A stretch of DNA of 64,000 nt from Rhizobium sp. BK251 (GTDB taxonomy: Bacteria; Pseudomonadota; Alphaproteobacteria; Rhizobiales; Rhizobiaceae), in assembly GCF_004345245.1 (NCBI RefSeq), contig NZ_SLUQ01000005.1, positions 186,001-250,000 on the forward strand, read 5' to 3'. The translations under genes were made by a program, and so were the position numbers. The notes beneath the pieces are model-generated. The model saw only the letters and a list, made by a program, of their open reading frames with translations. It ran no database searches and had not been told where the DNA came from. Below are positions 16,900-25,067 of this stretch, piece by piece. Numbering within the stretch: position 1 is the stretch's first letter; each line of letters starts with the position of its first letter.

Positions 16900-17844
16900 C
16901 TATCGGTCTCCTCCCGCAAGCCAGCGAACGAGGGCGTCGGCGATCGGCGTGCCGGTGCGGGACTGGTAGTAGCTGTAGGCGGGGCAGGGGTTCGCCTCGA
17001 AGCAGACAGCCCCGCCATCCGGCGTGATCCTGAGGTCGATGCCGGTGAAGGGAAGGTCGAGCGCGGCCGAGAGCGTCACGCAGGCTTTTTCGAGGCCGGG
17101 CGAAAGGTCGATGGGCGTGAGCCGCGCATCGTCGCCCGACTGGCGCCGCGCGTAGCGGTAGTCGGTGGCCTCGCTCTCGATCCGCGTCGCGAAAGTGCGG
17201 CTACCGACGACGTGGACGCGGATATCGGTGCCGCGCACCTTGCGCTGGAACTGCGTCGGGCACCAGCGGATGCGCGAAAGCCGTGCCCGGTCCTCCGGCC
17301 CAAAGGTCTGGACGATAGAGCGCGTGCCGCTGACGGACTTGTAGATCACCTCGTCGCCCCCCGCCGCGCAGCCGGCGACGAAATCCAGGACGGCCTCGGG
17401 ATCGTTGGTGACGAGGGTCTCGGGAATGGCGAAGCCGCAGCGGCGGATGATGCCCGCCTGATAGGTTTTCGACATGTTGGAGAGCATGGCGCGGGGCCGA
17501 CTGGCGACGCGAATGGGCGCCACGTTCAGCCATGTATGCAGCAGCAGGTGAAAGCGCGCCGAGCGCTGCCTTTCCGGCGCATCCGCCGCAAGGCCGGAGA
17601 CGTCAGGCAGGAAGCGCTCGTCCATCAGCCGGACATAGACGCCGGAAATTTTCTGGAGGTCGATCGTGCCGGAGGGCGGCGAGAGCGTGCCCTGCCAGCC
17701 GGCGTCCGGATGGAGCCGCAGCGCAAGCCCGGTGGCGAGGTGTTCCCGCTGGTCGAAGACGATGTGACCGATGCCGCACTCCTCGGCCGCGGCGATGGCC
17801 GCGGCAACAGGTGGCTCGTCGGGTATACCCATGATCAGGATCAT
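16900..17844 (-). CDS. ATP-grasp (RimK-like) ligase of an S8-protease locus
   Basis: A 314-residue protein. Residues 1-110 form a pre-ATP-grasp region starting MILIMGIPDEPP. The ATP-binding Lys is in GGDEVIYKSVSGTRS, and the metal-binding Asp, Glu and Asn are in TGIDLRITPDGGAVCFEANP near the C-terminus, so all catalytic elements look intact. Such enzymes join a carboxylate to an amine, thiol or hydroxyl through an acyl phosphate, often on peptides. The start overlaps the upstream gene by 4 bp (ATGA), so the two are coupled. The substrate is unknown; the S8 protease or the 87-residue protein upstream are candidates by context. Confidence 0.8.
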   Translation of the reverse strand: MILIMGIPDEPPVAAAIAAAEECGIGHIVFDQREHLATGLALRLHPDAGWQGTLSPPSGTIDLQKISGVYVRLMDERFLPDVSGLAADAPERQRSARFHLLLHTWLNVAPIRVASRPRAMLSNMSKTYQAGIIRRCGFAIPETLVTNDPEAVLDFVAGCAAGGDEVIYKSVSGTRSIVQTFGPEDRARLSRIRWCPTQFQRKVRGTDIRVHVVGSRTFATRIESEATDYRYARRQSGDDARLTPIDLSPGLEKACVTLSAALDLPFTGIDLRITPDGGAVCFEANPCPAYSYYQSRTGTPIADALVRWLAGGDR

Positions 17845-18551
17845 GCTGAAAGCACCTGCGCCATGGCGCGCACAAGCGGGCGTCCGCCGGTCGGATAGCG
17901 CGGCAGGACGGAGGCGTCGACGAATGTTAGCCGTCCTTCCTCGATCACCGTATCGACCTGCAGCAGCCGCGCACCCCAGAGATGGGAGAATTGCTCGAGC
18001 GCATCGCGTTCGGCCGCAGGCAGGATCGGTCCGATGACGCGACCGTCGACGATGAAGTGCCTCAGGTTTGCCGCGTCTGGTGGCGCGAGCAGTGGACCAT
18101 CGGCACCGATGCCGGCGGGCCGGCACCGGAGCCCCGCGATCGTCGCCAGATGCAGCGCCGCGACTTCGTTGTGCCAGGCGCCCGCAAGCGATTCCGGCGC
18201 GGGCGGATTGAGCATCGGGCAGGAAAGCGAGGCGAGCCATCCGAGCAGGAAGGCCTGCAGTTCCGCGGCCGCATAGTCGCGATCGGCAGGTGCGGCGAAG
18301 GCAAGATGGGCCGTCGGCATCTTCGACATGCGGTTGACGAGGCCGCGGACCTCGCTGGCGCCGAGCGAACTGCCGTCCGCGAAGACGAAGGCGAAGTCGC
18401 CGCCGTCCGAAGACATGCGGTGGACGATGGAGCGGGCGCAGACGAGTTGCGTCGGCGTCAGCACGTTAACCGGCGTTTCCACGCATTCGGTAAGTGCGGC
18501 GCGCAGCCATAGCGCGTCGGAATCATCGGCTTCGGCCAGAATGAGTATCAC
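17841..18551 (-). CDS. Degenerate ATP-grasp-like partner protein (hypothetical)
   Basis: A 236-residue protein starting with GTG. I do not recognise it as a named family, but its layout mirrors the next gene: the same MILI start, a middle PMLNPPAPESLAGAWHNEVA segment that parallels the neighbour's SRPRAMLSNMSKTYQA, and an end (QVDTVIEEGRLTFVDASVLP) that parallels the neighbour's metal-binding GIDLRITPDGGAVCFEANP. The Glu and Asn ligands are replaced by Asp and Ser, and the central Lys-bearing part is missing. It is probably a shortened, inactive paralogue working with the intact enzyme. This is inference from visual comparison. Confidence 0.6.
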   Translation of the reverse strand: MILILAEADDSDALWLRAALTECVETPVNVLTPTQLVCARSIVHRMSSDGGDFAFVFADGSSLGASEVRGLVNRMSKMPTAHLAFAAPADRDYAAAELQAFLLGWLASLSCPMLNPPAPESLAGAWHNEVAALHLATIAGLRCRPAGIGADGPLLAPPDAANLRHFIVDGRVIGPILPAAERDALEQFSHLWGARLLQVDTVIEEGRLTFVDASVLPRYPTGGRPLVRAMAQVLSA

Positions 18552-18599
18552 CTCGGATCGTACTCCCGCTTGCCCTGCTGTGCTGCCTCGAAGCCCCGT

Positions 18600-20618
18600 C
18601 TAGAAGCCCTCAGTGTCCTTCTGGTCTTTCAGGCGTTTTGCCTGCTCGTCGCCCTGCGCGAGGCCTCCGGCACCACCGCCGAGGGCGGATGACGAAAGGT
18701 CAGGCCTGAGCTCCGTGCCGATGAAGTGGATAAGCCCCTCAAGCGCGCTTTCGATCGCGGCAAGGCGGCCTTCGATGTCGCTTTCCTGGGCGGCATATCC
18801 GGTTGGTTGCGTAGGACGGTCGCGGAAGCCACCGCCACCCTCGAAGATGTCCTTGTCCTTGTCCTTTTCCTTGCCTTCCTTGAACTCTTTCCCTTCTTTG
18901 AATTCCTTGATTTCCTTACCCTCTTTGAACTCTTTCCGCTCCTTGCCCTCTTTGCGGATGTCCTTCAGCTCCTTGATGGCTTCTTTGGACTCCTTGGTCT
19001 CCTTGACCAGTTCCTTGAGTTCCTTGCCTTCCTTGCGGGCGTCCTTCAGCTCCTTGGCGGACTCCTTCACCTCCTTGACGACTTCCTTGACTTCCTTGAC
19101 GGCCTCCTTGGCCAGTTCCTTGCCCTTGCCGAAGGCGCAGACGGAAAGCTGGCGCAGGTTCGGGCGCGTGCCGATGCGCTGCGTGGCGGGCCGGCCGGGC
19201 TCGTCCTGCTGCGGCGAGCCGGTGGTGCGCAGGCAATTGCGGAACTGGGCGGGGGTGAGCGGCGCGTGGCCCCGCGCCCGCGCCATGCCCTGCAGCGAGG
19301 CGGCGACGCCGACGATGATCGGCGAGGCACTCGAGGTGCCGGAAAAGGTGTCGGTGTACCAGAGGTCCTCGTTGGTGCCGCCCTGCAGGTCGCCATATCC
19401 CGTGGTCGTCACCTCGCGGCCCCAGCCCTGCGTGTCGAAGAGCGCCCCGAAATTGGAGAAGTCCAGGCGCGAACGGTCCGCGCCGTGTGTGCGGGTGTGC
19501 GTGCCGGGAGGCGGCGCGCCGGCGCCGACGACAATCGCACCGGAATCCCGGTTGGAGCGGCGGAATGGATTGGTCCAACCGGCGGGGAAGCCCGGCGCGG
19601 GGGTCTGATAGATCGCATCGTCGAGGTTTTCGGCGCCGTTGCCGCCGGCCTCGACGACGATGATGCCGCGATTGACCGCATTGCGGATCGCCGCGAAGTC
19701 GTCGGGCCACCATTCGATGGCGATAAATCCGCGCTGGTCGGTGCGGCTTGTGAAATTGAAGCGTGGTCCCGGCCGGTGAAGCTCGATGAGAATGACGTCG
19801 CCGGCCCCGAGCCGTGCCGCCGCGGCATTGATCGCTCCCGCCGACCCCGTGCCGCCGAAGATGGAAATTGCGCTGACGATGGCGTCCGCGGCGATGCCCA
19901 CGACGCCGATCGCGTTGACGTCGCCGCTGAACTCGCCGATGACCGCGGTGCCATGGTTGCGCCAGCCGATGTCGGTGGACATCGTGCCGCCTACGACACC
20001 GCCCTGGTTGCCGGTCAGGTCCTCATGGGTGAAGCGCCACGCGCCTTCGATATCGATGATGCGGATGCCGGCACCGCGCCCGCCGGCTTGCGTCCAGGCC
20101 CAGCGTGCCTCGACGCCGCCCGGTGCAGCTTCGAGATAACCCTGGCGCGTATTGAAATCCGGGGAGGCGGGTGGTGCCTCTTCGCCGGCCGGCGCCATGT
20201 CGTTCAGCAGGGCGGGGGGTTCGGCGCCGGGTTTGACGTAGGCGCCATCGACGAGGTCGTGCTTCAGAAGGTCGGACTGCAGCGCCTCGATCCGATCAGG
20301 TGCTGCATCCACCAGATAGAAGCTTGTGAGGTCCTCGGGTGCGGACGTGGCCGCAGTGCCCGCGGACTGGTAGCTGAACGCGGCGACGCGCTCTTCCGTC
20401 GGGCCGAAGAGCGGATGCATGTCGGCGCCATAGTCGCTGAGCAGGCTTGCCAGGGTGTCCGTGGGGGCGCCCGAAAGCGCCTCGAAACGTCCGGCCGAAG
20501 CGCGCATGCTCGCCTCGGCATGCATGACGACCACGAGTTCGGCTGGGGAGGCAGGAACTGCCTTGCCGTCTGCCACATCTGCATTGTTCCGGCTGCGTCT
20601 GGAAGGTCGCTGTGCCAT
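18600..20618 (-). CDS. S8 family (subtilisin-like) serine peptidase with Lys/Glu-rich tail
   Basis: A 672-residue protein. An N-terminal domain (residues 25-140) contains FYLVDAAPDRIEALQSDLLK and AYVKPGAEPP. The peptidase domain (about 165-480) has Asp189 in RIIDIEG, His222 in WRNHGTAV, the oxyanion Asn327 in EAGGNG and Ser429 in SGTSSASP, so the triad is intact. Residues 497-590 are almost only Lys, Glu and small residues in KEVKE/KEGKE-type repeats. A short hydrophobic helix (ESDIEGRLAAIESALEGLIH) follows. There is no signal peptide, so it probably acts in the cytoplasm or leaves by another route. It is the second gene of a four-gene transcript. Confidence 0.88.
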   Translation of the reverse strand: MAQRPSRRSRNNADVADGKAVPASPAELVVVMHAEASMRASAGRFEALSGAPTDTLASLLSDYGADMHPLFGPTEERVAAFSYQSAGTAATSAPEDLTSFYLVDAAPDRIEALQSDLLKHDLVDGAYVKPGAEPPALLNDMAPAGEEAPPASPDFNTRQGYLEAAPGGVEARWAWTQAGGRGAGIRIIDIEGAWRFTHEDLTGNQGGVVGGTMSTDIGWRNHGTAVIGEFSGDVNAIGVVGIAADAIVSAISIFGGTGSAGAINAAAARLGAGDVILIELHRPGPRFNFTSRTDQRGFIAIEWWPDDFAAIRNAVNRGIIVVEAGGNGAENLDDAIYQTPAPGFPAGWTNPFRRSNRDSGAIVVGAGAPPPGTHTRTHGADRSRLDFSNFGALFDTQGWGREVTTTGYGDLQGGTNEDLWYTDTFSGTSSASPIIVGVAASLQGMARARGHAPLTPAQFRNCLRTTGSPQQDEPGRPATQRIGTRPNLRQLSVCAFGKGKELAKEAVKEVKEVVKEVKESAKELKDARKEGKELKELVKETKESKEAIKELKDIRKEGKERKEFKEGKEIKEFKEGKEFKEGKEKDKDKDIFEGGGGFRDRPTQPTGYAAQESDIEGRLAAIESALEGLIHFIGTELRPDLSSSALGGGAGGLAQGDEQAKRLKDQKDTEGF

Positions 20619-20662
20619 TGCTCATCTCCTCCAATGGGTGAGGAGCGCGGCTGCCGCTCCCC

Positions 20663-20926
20663 CTAGGGCAACTCGTCAGATGGCTTGATATAGGCGGCCT
20701 CCACTCCCTCCAGAGGCGCCATTCGTCTTCTGAGATCCTCGATCCTGTCGGGCTTCACGCCCTCGACATGAAAATACTGCCGGGATTCGCCTACGGCCTG
20801 GACCGGTGCGACGAGCCTGGCATTGAAATCTTGCAGCGTGCGGGCGATTTCTTCTGGTTTTTTTCCACCGGAAGCTATCATGGCCTCTGATGCCTGATGA
20901 TTCAACTTTATTATCAGCTCGCCCAA
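20663..20926 (-). CDS. Small protease-propeptide-like protein (I9-like, 87 aa)
   Basis: An 87-residue protein from a TTG start with GGGAGGA eight bases upstream. Its C-terminal half (FHVEGVKPDRIEDLRRRM...EAAYIKPSDELP) parallels the N-terminal domain of the downstream protease (YLVDAAPDRIEALQSDLL...DGAYVKPGAEPP), with the same spacing of the APDRIE-like and AYVKP-like blocks. Standalone copies of subtilase propeptides (inhibitor family I9) can fold or inhibit their protease in trans. That role is inferred; the 44-bp gap to the protease gene supports it. Confidence 0.65.
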   Translation of the reverse strand: MGELIIKLNHQASEAMIASGGKKPEEIARTLQDFNARLVAPVQAVGESRQYFHVEGVKPDRIEDLRRRMAPLEGVEAAYIKPSDELP

Positions 20927-21046
20927 GACGCATTCCTCCCGCTGATCGCGAGGCCCAAGTAATGGTCGCGCAATTCTGCCGATGCGTTAACTTATACCGC
21001 AATTCCGCATCGGCAACGCGTCACTTCGCAACAGGGGCCAGACGAG

Positions 21047-22042
21047 ATGACTGAAACGCGCCGCAAGCTGACGACGATCTTCTGCGCCGACGTGCAGGAC
21101 TACACGCGCCTGATGGGTGCCGACGAGGAAGGCACGCTCGCCACGCTGAAGCACTACCGCGACGCCATGGCGCGACTGATCCGTTCCCATGAGGGTCGCG
21201 TCGTCAACACCTGGGGCGACGGGCTGATTGCTGATTTTCCGAGCGTCGTGGAGGCGGTGCGCGCCGCTGTCGATGTGCAGAACGAGCTTGCCGGCCTGAA
21301 TGCCACACGTCCGAGCGACGGACGGATGCTCTTTCGCATCGGCATCAACCTTGGCGACGTGATCGTCGAAGACGAGGACATCTACGGCGACGGCGTCAAC
21401 ATCGCGGCCCGGCTGCAGGCCTGTGCGACAGCCGGCGGCATCGTCATCTCGAACACGGTTTACGACCAGGTGCGCAACAAGGTTGCCGTCGGCTTCGATT
21501 TCCTCGGGCCGCTGGCGGTGAAGAATGTCGACGAGGGCGTGCCGAGCTATGCCATCCGCGTCGGCGAGGCGGCCGACCGCACCGCATATGTGCAACGGAA
21601 CGACGGCGTGCGGGCGCCACCGCCGCCATCGCCGCCACCGCCGCCGTCGCCACCGCCGTCACCATCGCCGTCACCATCGCCGTCACCATCGCCGTCACCA
21701 TCGCCGTCGCCGATGGCTGCCATGGCGGTCGACCGGGCACAACCGCGCCGACGCTGGCTGAATTTCTTCGGGGTGGCATCGGTAGCACTCGTCGTCATCA
21801 ATCTGCTGACCTGGGACGGGGAGTTCTGGGCTTCCTGGCCGGTTCTGGTGATGTTGATGGTCGCGGCGCTTGGATGGGTGCGCAGGCAGAACTCGGTCGA
21901 CCGCGTCCTCGGCGTCCTCGTGGTGCTCGGCCTGTTCCTGGTCGCAATCAATCTGCTCTCCTGGCATGGGATATTCTGGGCTATATGGCCGCTCTTCGCC
22001 TTCTCGCTCGCTGCCGGCGTGCGCTACGTCATCCGCCGCTAG
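21047..22042 (+). CDS. Class III adenylate/guanylate cyclase with C-terminal membrane repeats
   Basis: A 331-residue protein. The N-terminal cyclase domain (residues 5-170) has the metal Asp residues in FCADVQDYTRLMG and NTWGDGLIADF, followed by GINLGDVIVEDEDIYGDGVNIAARLQ-like core sequence. A Pro/Ser linker (about residues 190-223) is encoded by short tandem repeats. The C-terminus has two copies of a two-helix module, INLLTWDGEFWASWP and INLLSWHGIFWAIWP, so the enzyme is tail-anchored in the membrane. It is divergent from the protease locus. The expected product is cAMP. Confidence 0.85.
   Translation: MTETRRKLTTIFCADVQDYTRLMGADEEGTLATLKHYRDAMARLIRSHEGRVVNTWGDGLIADFPSVVEAVRAAVDVQNELAGLNATRPSDGRMLFRIGINLGDVIVEDEDIYGDGVNIAARLQACATAGGIVISNTVYDQVRNKVAVGFDFLGPLAVKNVDEGVPSYAIRVGEAADRTAYVQRNDGVRAPPPPSPPPPPSPPPSPSPSPSPSPSPSPSPSPMAAMAVDRAQPRRRWLNFFGVASVALVVINLLTWDGEFWASWPVLVMLMVAALGWVRRQNSVDRVLGVLVVLGLFLVAINLLSWHGIFWAIWPLFAFSLAAGVRYVIRR
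21615..21714 (+). repeat. In-frame tandem repeat encoding a Pro/Ser linker
   Basis: Short units built on CCGTCACCATCG and CCGCCA repeat across about 100 bp inside the cyclase gene and encode PPPPSPPPP followed by a run of alternating Pro and Ser. Copy number is probably variable between strains. Confidence 0.85.
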
Positions 22043-23876
22043 CCGGCGTGTCCGTTCCGAGGAAGCCTCCCGACTGGCGGGCCCAAAGGCCGGCATAGAT
22101 GCCGCCCAGCGAAAGCAGTGCCTCGTGCCGGCCTTGCTCGGCGATGCGGCCCTCGTCCAGCACCACGATCCTGTCCATGCGGGCGATGGTGGACAGGCGG
22201 TGGGCGATGGCGATCACCGTCTTGCCCTCCATCACCTGGTAAAGCGTGTCCTGTATGGCCGCCTCCACCTCTGAATCGAGCGCCGAGGTCGCCTCGTCGA
22301 GCAGGAGGATGGGCGCATCCTTCAGGATCGCCCGGGCAAGGGCTATGCGCTGCCTCTGGCCGCCCGAAAGCTTCACGCCGCGCTCGCCGACATGGGCGTC
22401 GAAGCCGGTCCGTCCGGCCTGATCCCGGAGAAGAGGGATGAAGCCGTCGGCTGCCGCCTTGCGCACGGCGGCATCGATTGCGGCCTGGCTCGCGTCGGGC
22501 ATGCCATGGACGATGTTGTCGCGCACCGAACGATGCAACAGCGCAACGTCTTGCGTCACCATCGCGAGATGGCGGCGAAGGCTTTCCTGGGTGACGCAGC
22601 GGATGTCCTGCCCGTCGATCTCGATGCTTCCTCTTTCCACCTCGTAGAAGCGTAGAAGCAGGCTGACGAGCGTCGACTTGCCGGCACCGGAACGGCCGAC
22701 AAGGCCGACCTTTTCGCCGGCGGCGATATCGAGCGAGACGCCATCGAGCCCGCCGCGGCCCCGGCCGTAGTGATGGCTGACGTCGGCAAGGTGGATGGCG
22801 CCGCCTCCGATGCGCAGCGGCAACGCATCGGGCGCATCGGGTATGTCGATCGGCTGGGCGACGGTCTTCAGCGAGGCTCGCGTCGCGCCGGCATGATTGA
22901 ACAGAGCGGAGACGGCATCGAGGAGCCATTCGGCCATGGCCGTGATGCGAAAACTGAGCGCGAGGGAGGCCGCGACGATGCCAAGCGGCGCGCTGCCACC
23001 CTGCCAGAGGACGATCGAATAGCCGACGAGCCCGAGCATCAGGGCGCTCGACAGGAACAGCATGCTTGCGTTGACCGTCACTTCCAGGCGCTGCACGGCG
23101 AAGAAGGCCGACCGCGCGTTCCCGAACGCCTCCCGGCCCTCGGCGTCATCCTCGCCCGGCCCGGCGAAGAGCTTCAGCGTGTCGATGTTGGCGTAGCTGT
23201 CGACCAACAGCCCGGTAAGCCCGGAATAGGCATCCTGGAAGCGCTCCGAGGCCCTGCGGAACCGCGGCACGGAATAGGCCATCAGGCCCAGGTAGAGCGC
23301 GATCCAGACGAAGAGCGGAGCAACGAGCCGCAGGTCGAATGTCGCGAGCATCCAGACCGAGCCGATGACATAGACGGTCACGAAGGAGAGGGTGTGGACG
23401 ACCTGATAGGCCACGCCGGTTGCGGATTCGCCGAGTTCGCTCACGCGTGCAGCGATGCGCCCCGCCATGTCGTTGCGGAACCAGCCGACGGACTGGCGCA
23501 GCACGTGTCGATGCGCCCGCCAGCGAATGAGCGTGACGGCATTGGGCCGGAAGGCGATGTCGTCCAGCCCCTCGCGCAGGAGCCCCGCCAGCGGCCGGAG
23601 GATCAGGATCACGGCGGCGGCGACAAGCAAGGCGGTGCCATGCTCGCTCCACAGACGCTGCGGCGTCGTCGAGGCGAGCGTATCGACCAGCCGGCCGGAA
23701 AAGCCGATCAGCCAGACTTCCATGATGGCGCCGAGAGCCGTCAGCGACAGGCTCATCGCCATGACATGGCGGAAAGGACGCAAATGCATGGCGAGGAACG
23801 CCCAGACACCGGCAGGCGGCGTGCGGTCGTCCGAGCGCGCAAAGGGATCGACAAGCGTCTCTAAAAAGCAAAACAT
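22029..23876 (-). CDS. ABC exporter, fused permease and ATPase
   Basis: A 615-residue half-transporter. A six-helix transmembrane domain (about residues 25-330) precedes the ATPase with Walker [15 protein letters not shown], signature [16 protein letters not shown] and Walker [15 protein letters not shown]. Such exporters work as dimers and move lipids, peptides or drugs outward. The ATG at 23876 has GGAG seven bases upstream. Its 3' end overlaps the convergent cyclase by 14 bp. A possible leader peptide and promoter lie 200 bp upstream on the same strand. Confidence 0.9.
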   Translation of the reverse strand: MFCFLETLVDPFARSDDRTPPAGVWAFLAMHLRPFRHVMAMSLSLTALGAIMEVWLIGFSGRLVDTLASTTPQRLWSEHGTALLVAAAVILILRPLAGLLREGLDDIAFRPNAVTLIRWRAHRHVLRQSVGWFRNDMAGRIAARVSELGESATGVAYQVVHTLSFVTVYVIGSVWMLATFDLRLVAPLFVWIALYLGLMAYSVPRFRRASERFQDAYSGLTGLLVDSYANIDTLKLFAGPGEDDAEGREAFGNARSAFFAVQRLEVTVNASMLFLSSALMLGLVGYSIVLWQGGSAPLGIVAASLALSFRITAMAEWLLDAVSALFNHAGATRASLKTVAQPIDIPDAPDALPLRIGGGAIHLADVSHHYGRGRGGLDGVSLDIAAGEKVGLVGRSGAGKSTLVSLLLRFYEVERGSIEIDGQDIRCVTQESLRRHLAMVTQDVALLHRSVRDNIVHGMPDASQAAIDAAVRKAAADGFIPLLRDQAGRTGFDAHVGERGVKLSGGQRQRIALARAILKDAPILLLDEATSALDSEVEAAIQDTLYQVMEGKTVIAIAHRLSTIARMDRIVVLDEGRIAEQGRHEALLSLGGIYAGLWARQSGGFLGTDTPASGG

Positions 23877-24041
23877 GAAGGCGCTCCAAGGGCTTGCGCA
23901 TCACCGGAAGACCGTGATCGGTGTTCGGGACGGTTTAGACGCAGGTTCGGGAAATCGCTGCCGGCCCTCGCATGTTTCGCAGGACGCGGCAATCTCGTCT
24001 GATGGCCATGGCTGGAAGTGCAGTCCGCTGCGGGCTGCAGT

Positions 24042-24074
24042 TCAGCCTAGGTCAGGTGTGGCTCTTGTTCTCAT
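24042..24074 (-). CDS. Possible 10-residue leader peptide upstream of the ABC exporter
   Basis: On the minus strand an ATG follows AAGGAGG with 8-nt spacing and encodes MRTRATPDLG before TGA. A GCAG-CCG...CGG-CTGC hairpin (about 24018-24040) sits right after the stop, and the exporter start is about 165 nt further on. The ribosome site is as good as any in the window although the frame is only 33 nt. Translation and a regulatory role are inferred. Confidence 0.4.
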   Translation of the reverse strand: MRTRATPDLG

Positions 24075-24107
24075 CAGACGATCCTCCTTGATGGGTCGCT
24101 GCATGTT

Positions 24108-24135
24108 CTATAGCGCGATAGTTGCGCCGCGTCAT
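24108..24135 (-). promoter_or_regulatory. Candidate sigma-70 promoter for the ABC exporter transcript
   Basis: On the minus strand ATGACG (24130-24135) and CTATAG (24108-24113) are 16 bp apart, close to the rhizobial consensus CTTGAC/CTATAT. Transcription would start near 24101, about 27 nt before the possible leader peptide. Confidence 0.4.
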
Positions 24136-24268
24136 CCCACGCGGGCCTTCCTGGCCCTGTCGAGTGTGCGCCACGCATGCAAGTTGCATTTTTTCGCGGG
24201 CGCGGGCTATGAATCACATGGCCCTGCGCGATGGGCGGCAGGGTGTGCACGGGGCGGAGAGAAAGCTG

Positions 24269-25033
24269 ATGGTCTGGGGAATTCTTGTCGGCGTCATCAT
24301 CATCGGCGGCACCATCCTGGCGACGCTCGGCGCCTATTCCTTCATGCGGCGCGTGACCGGCGGTGATCCTGAGGGTGTCGACCGCGATCTCGCAAGTTCC
24401 GTCGTCTTCCGCATCTCGGCCCTGCACGGGCTGATCCTGGCGCTGGTCTTCGCGCAGGAGATGTTCCAGTACGAGCAACTCAAATATGCGAGCGCCACCG
24501 AGGCCGATGCCGTGGCCGACGTCTATTTCGATGCCGGCCGCTACGACCCGCTGGCGAAACTGCCGATCCAGAAGGCGCTCGGCGAATATGCGCGCCTCGT
24601 GATCGAAGAGGAATGGCCGGCGCTGGCGACCGAAAGACGGCTGTCCCAGGCCGCCTGGAACCAGTGGGACGCGGCCTATCAGGCCGTGCTCGACCTTGCG
24701 CCCGCCAACAAGCGCCAGGAGAGCCTGCGCGACCACATGCTGCAGCAGGTCCACGTCATCTCGCAGCAACGCATCCAACGGGAGGCGACGGTCGGAGACT
24801 CCATCAACGGCATATTCTGGGTGGCAGCGCTTTCCGGCGTCGTGTTCATCGCGCTCGCCTACTACCCCTACCAGCCCGACCGGCGCAGCCTGATGCTGAT
24901 CGCCATGTTCGGCGCCTACACAGGCATTATCCTGTTCTTCATCTACGCCTTTTCGGATCCCTACCGGCCGCCGGCCGAACTCAGTCCCGGCGCCTTCGTG
25001 CGCCTGCAGCAACAGATCGCGATTTCGGGCTAG
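24269..25033 (+). CDS. DUF4239-like (bestrophin-like) membrane protein
   Basis: A 254-residue protein. Two helices at the N-terminus (GVIIIGGTILATLGAYSFM; SALHGLILALVF) and two near the C-terminus (FWVAALSGVVFIALAYYPYQ; FGAYTGIILFFIYAF) frame a helical soluble middle. This is the layout of DUF4239 proteins, whose function is not established. The ATG at 24269 has GGAGAG upstream; an ATG at 24209 is an alternative. The family call rests on the pattern and is moderate. Confidence 0.7.
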   Translation: MVWGILVGVIIIGGTILATLGAYSFMRRVTGGDPEGVDRDLASSVVFRISALHGLILALVFAQEMFQYEQLKYASATEADAVADVYFDAGRYDPLAKLPIQKALGEYARLVIEEEWPALATERRLSQAAWNQWDAAYQAVLDLAPANKRQESLRDHMLQQVHVISQQRIQREATVGDSINGIFWVAALSGVVFIALAYYPYQPDRRSLMLIAMFGAYTGIILFFIYAFSDPYRPPAELSPGAFVRLQQQIAISG

Positions 25034-25067
25034 GACTGAGCGGATCGGCGGGTCGCGGAAGCCGCGG

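Noticed and set aside
18726..20666. 646-codon plus-strand open frame opposite the S8 protease
   Set aside because: The protease has an intact catalytic triad; the opposite frame contains leucine/phenylalanine runs that are simply the reverse of the Lys/Glu repeat.
21615..21714. Short tandem repeat considered as a CRISPR array
   Set aside because: The units are about 6-12 bp, without spacers, and stay in frame as a Pro/Ser linker of the cyclase.
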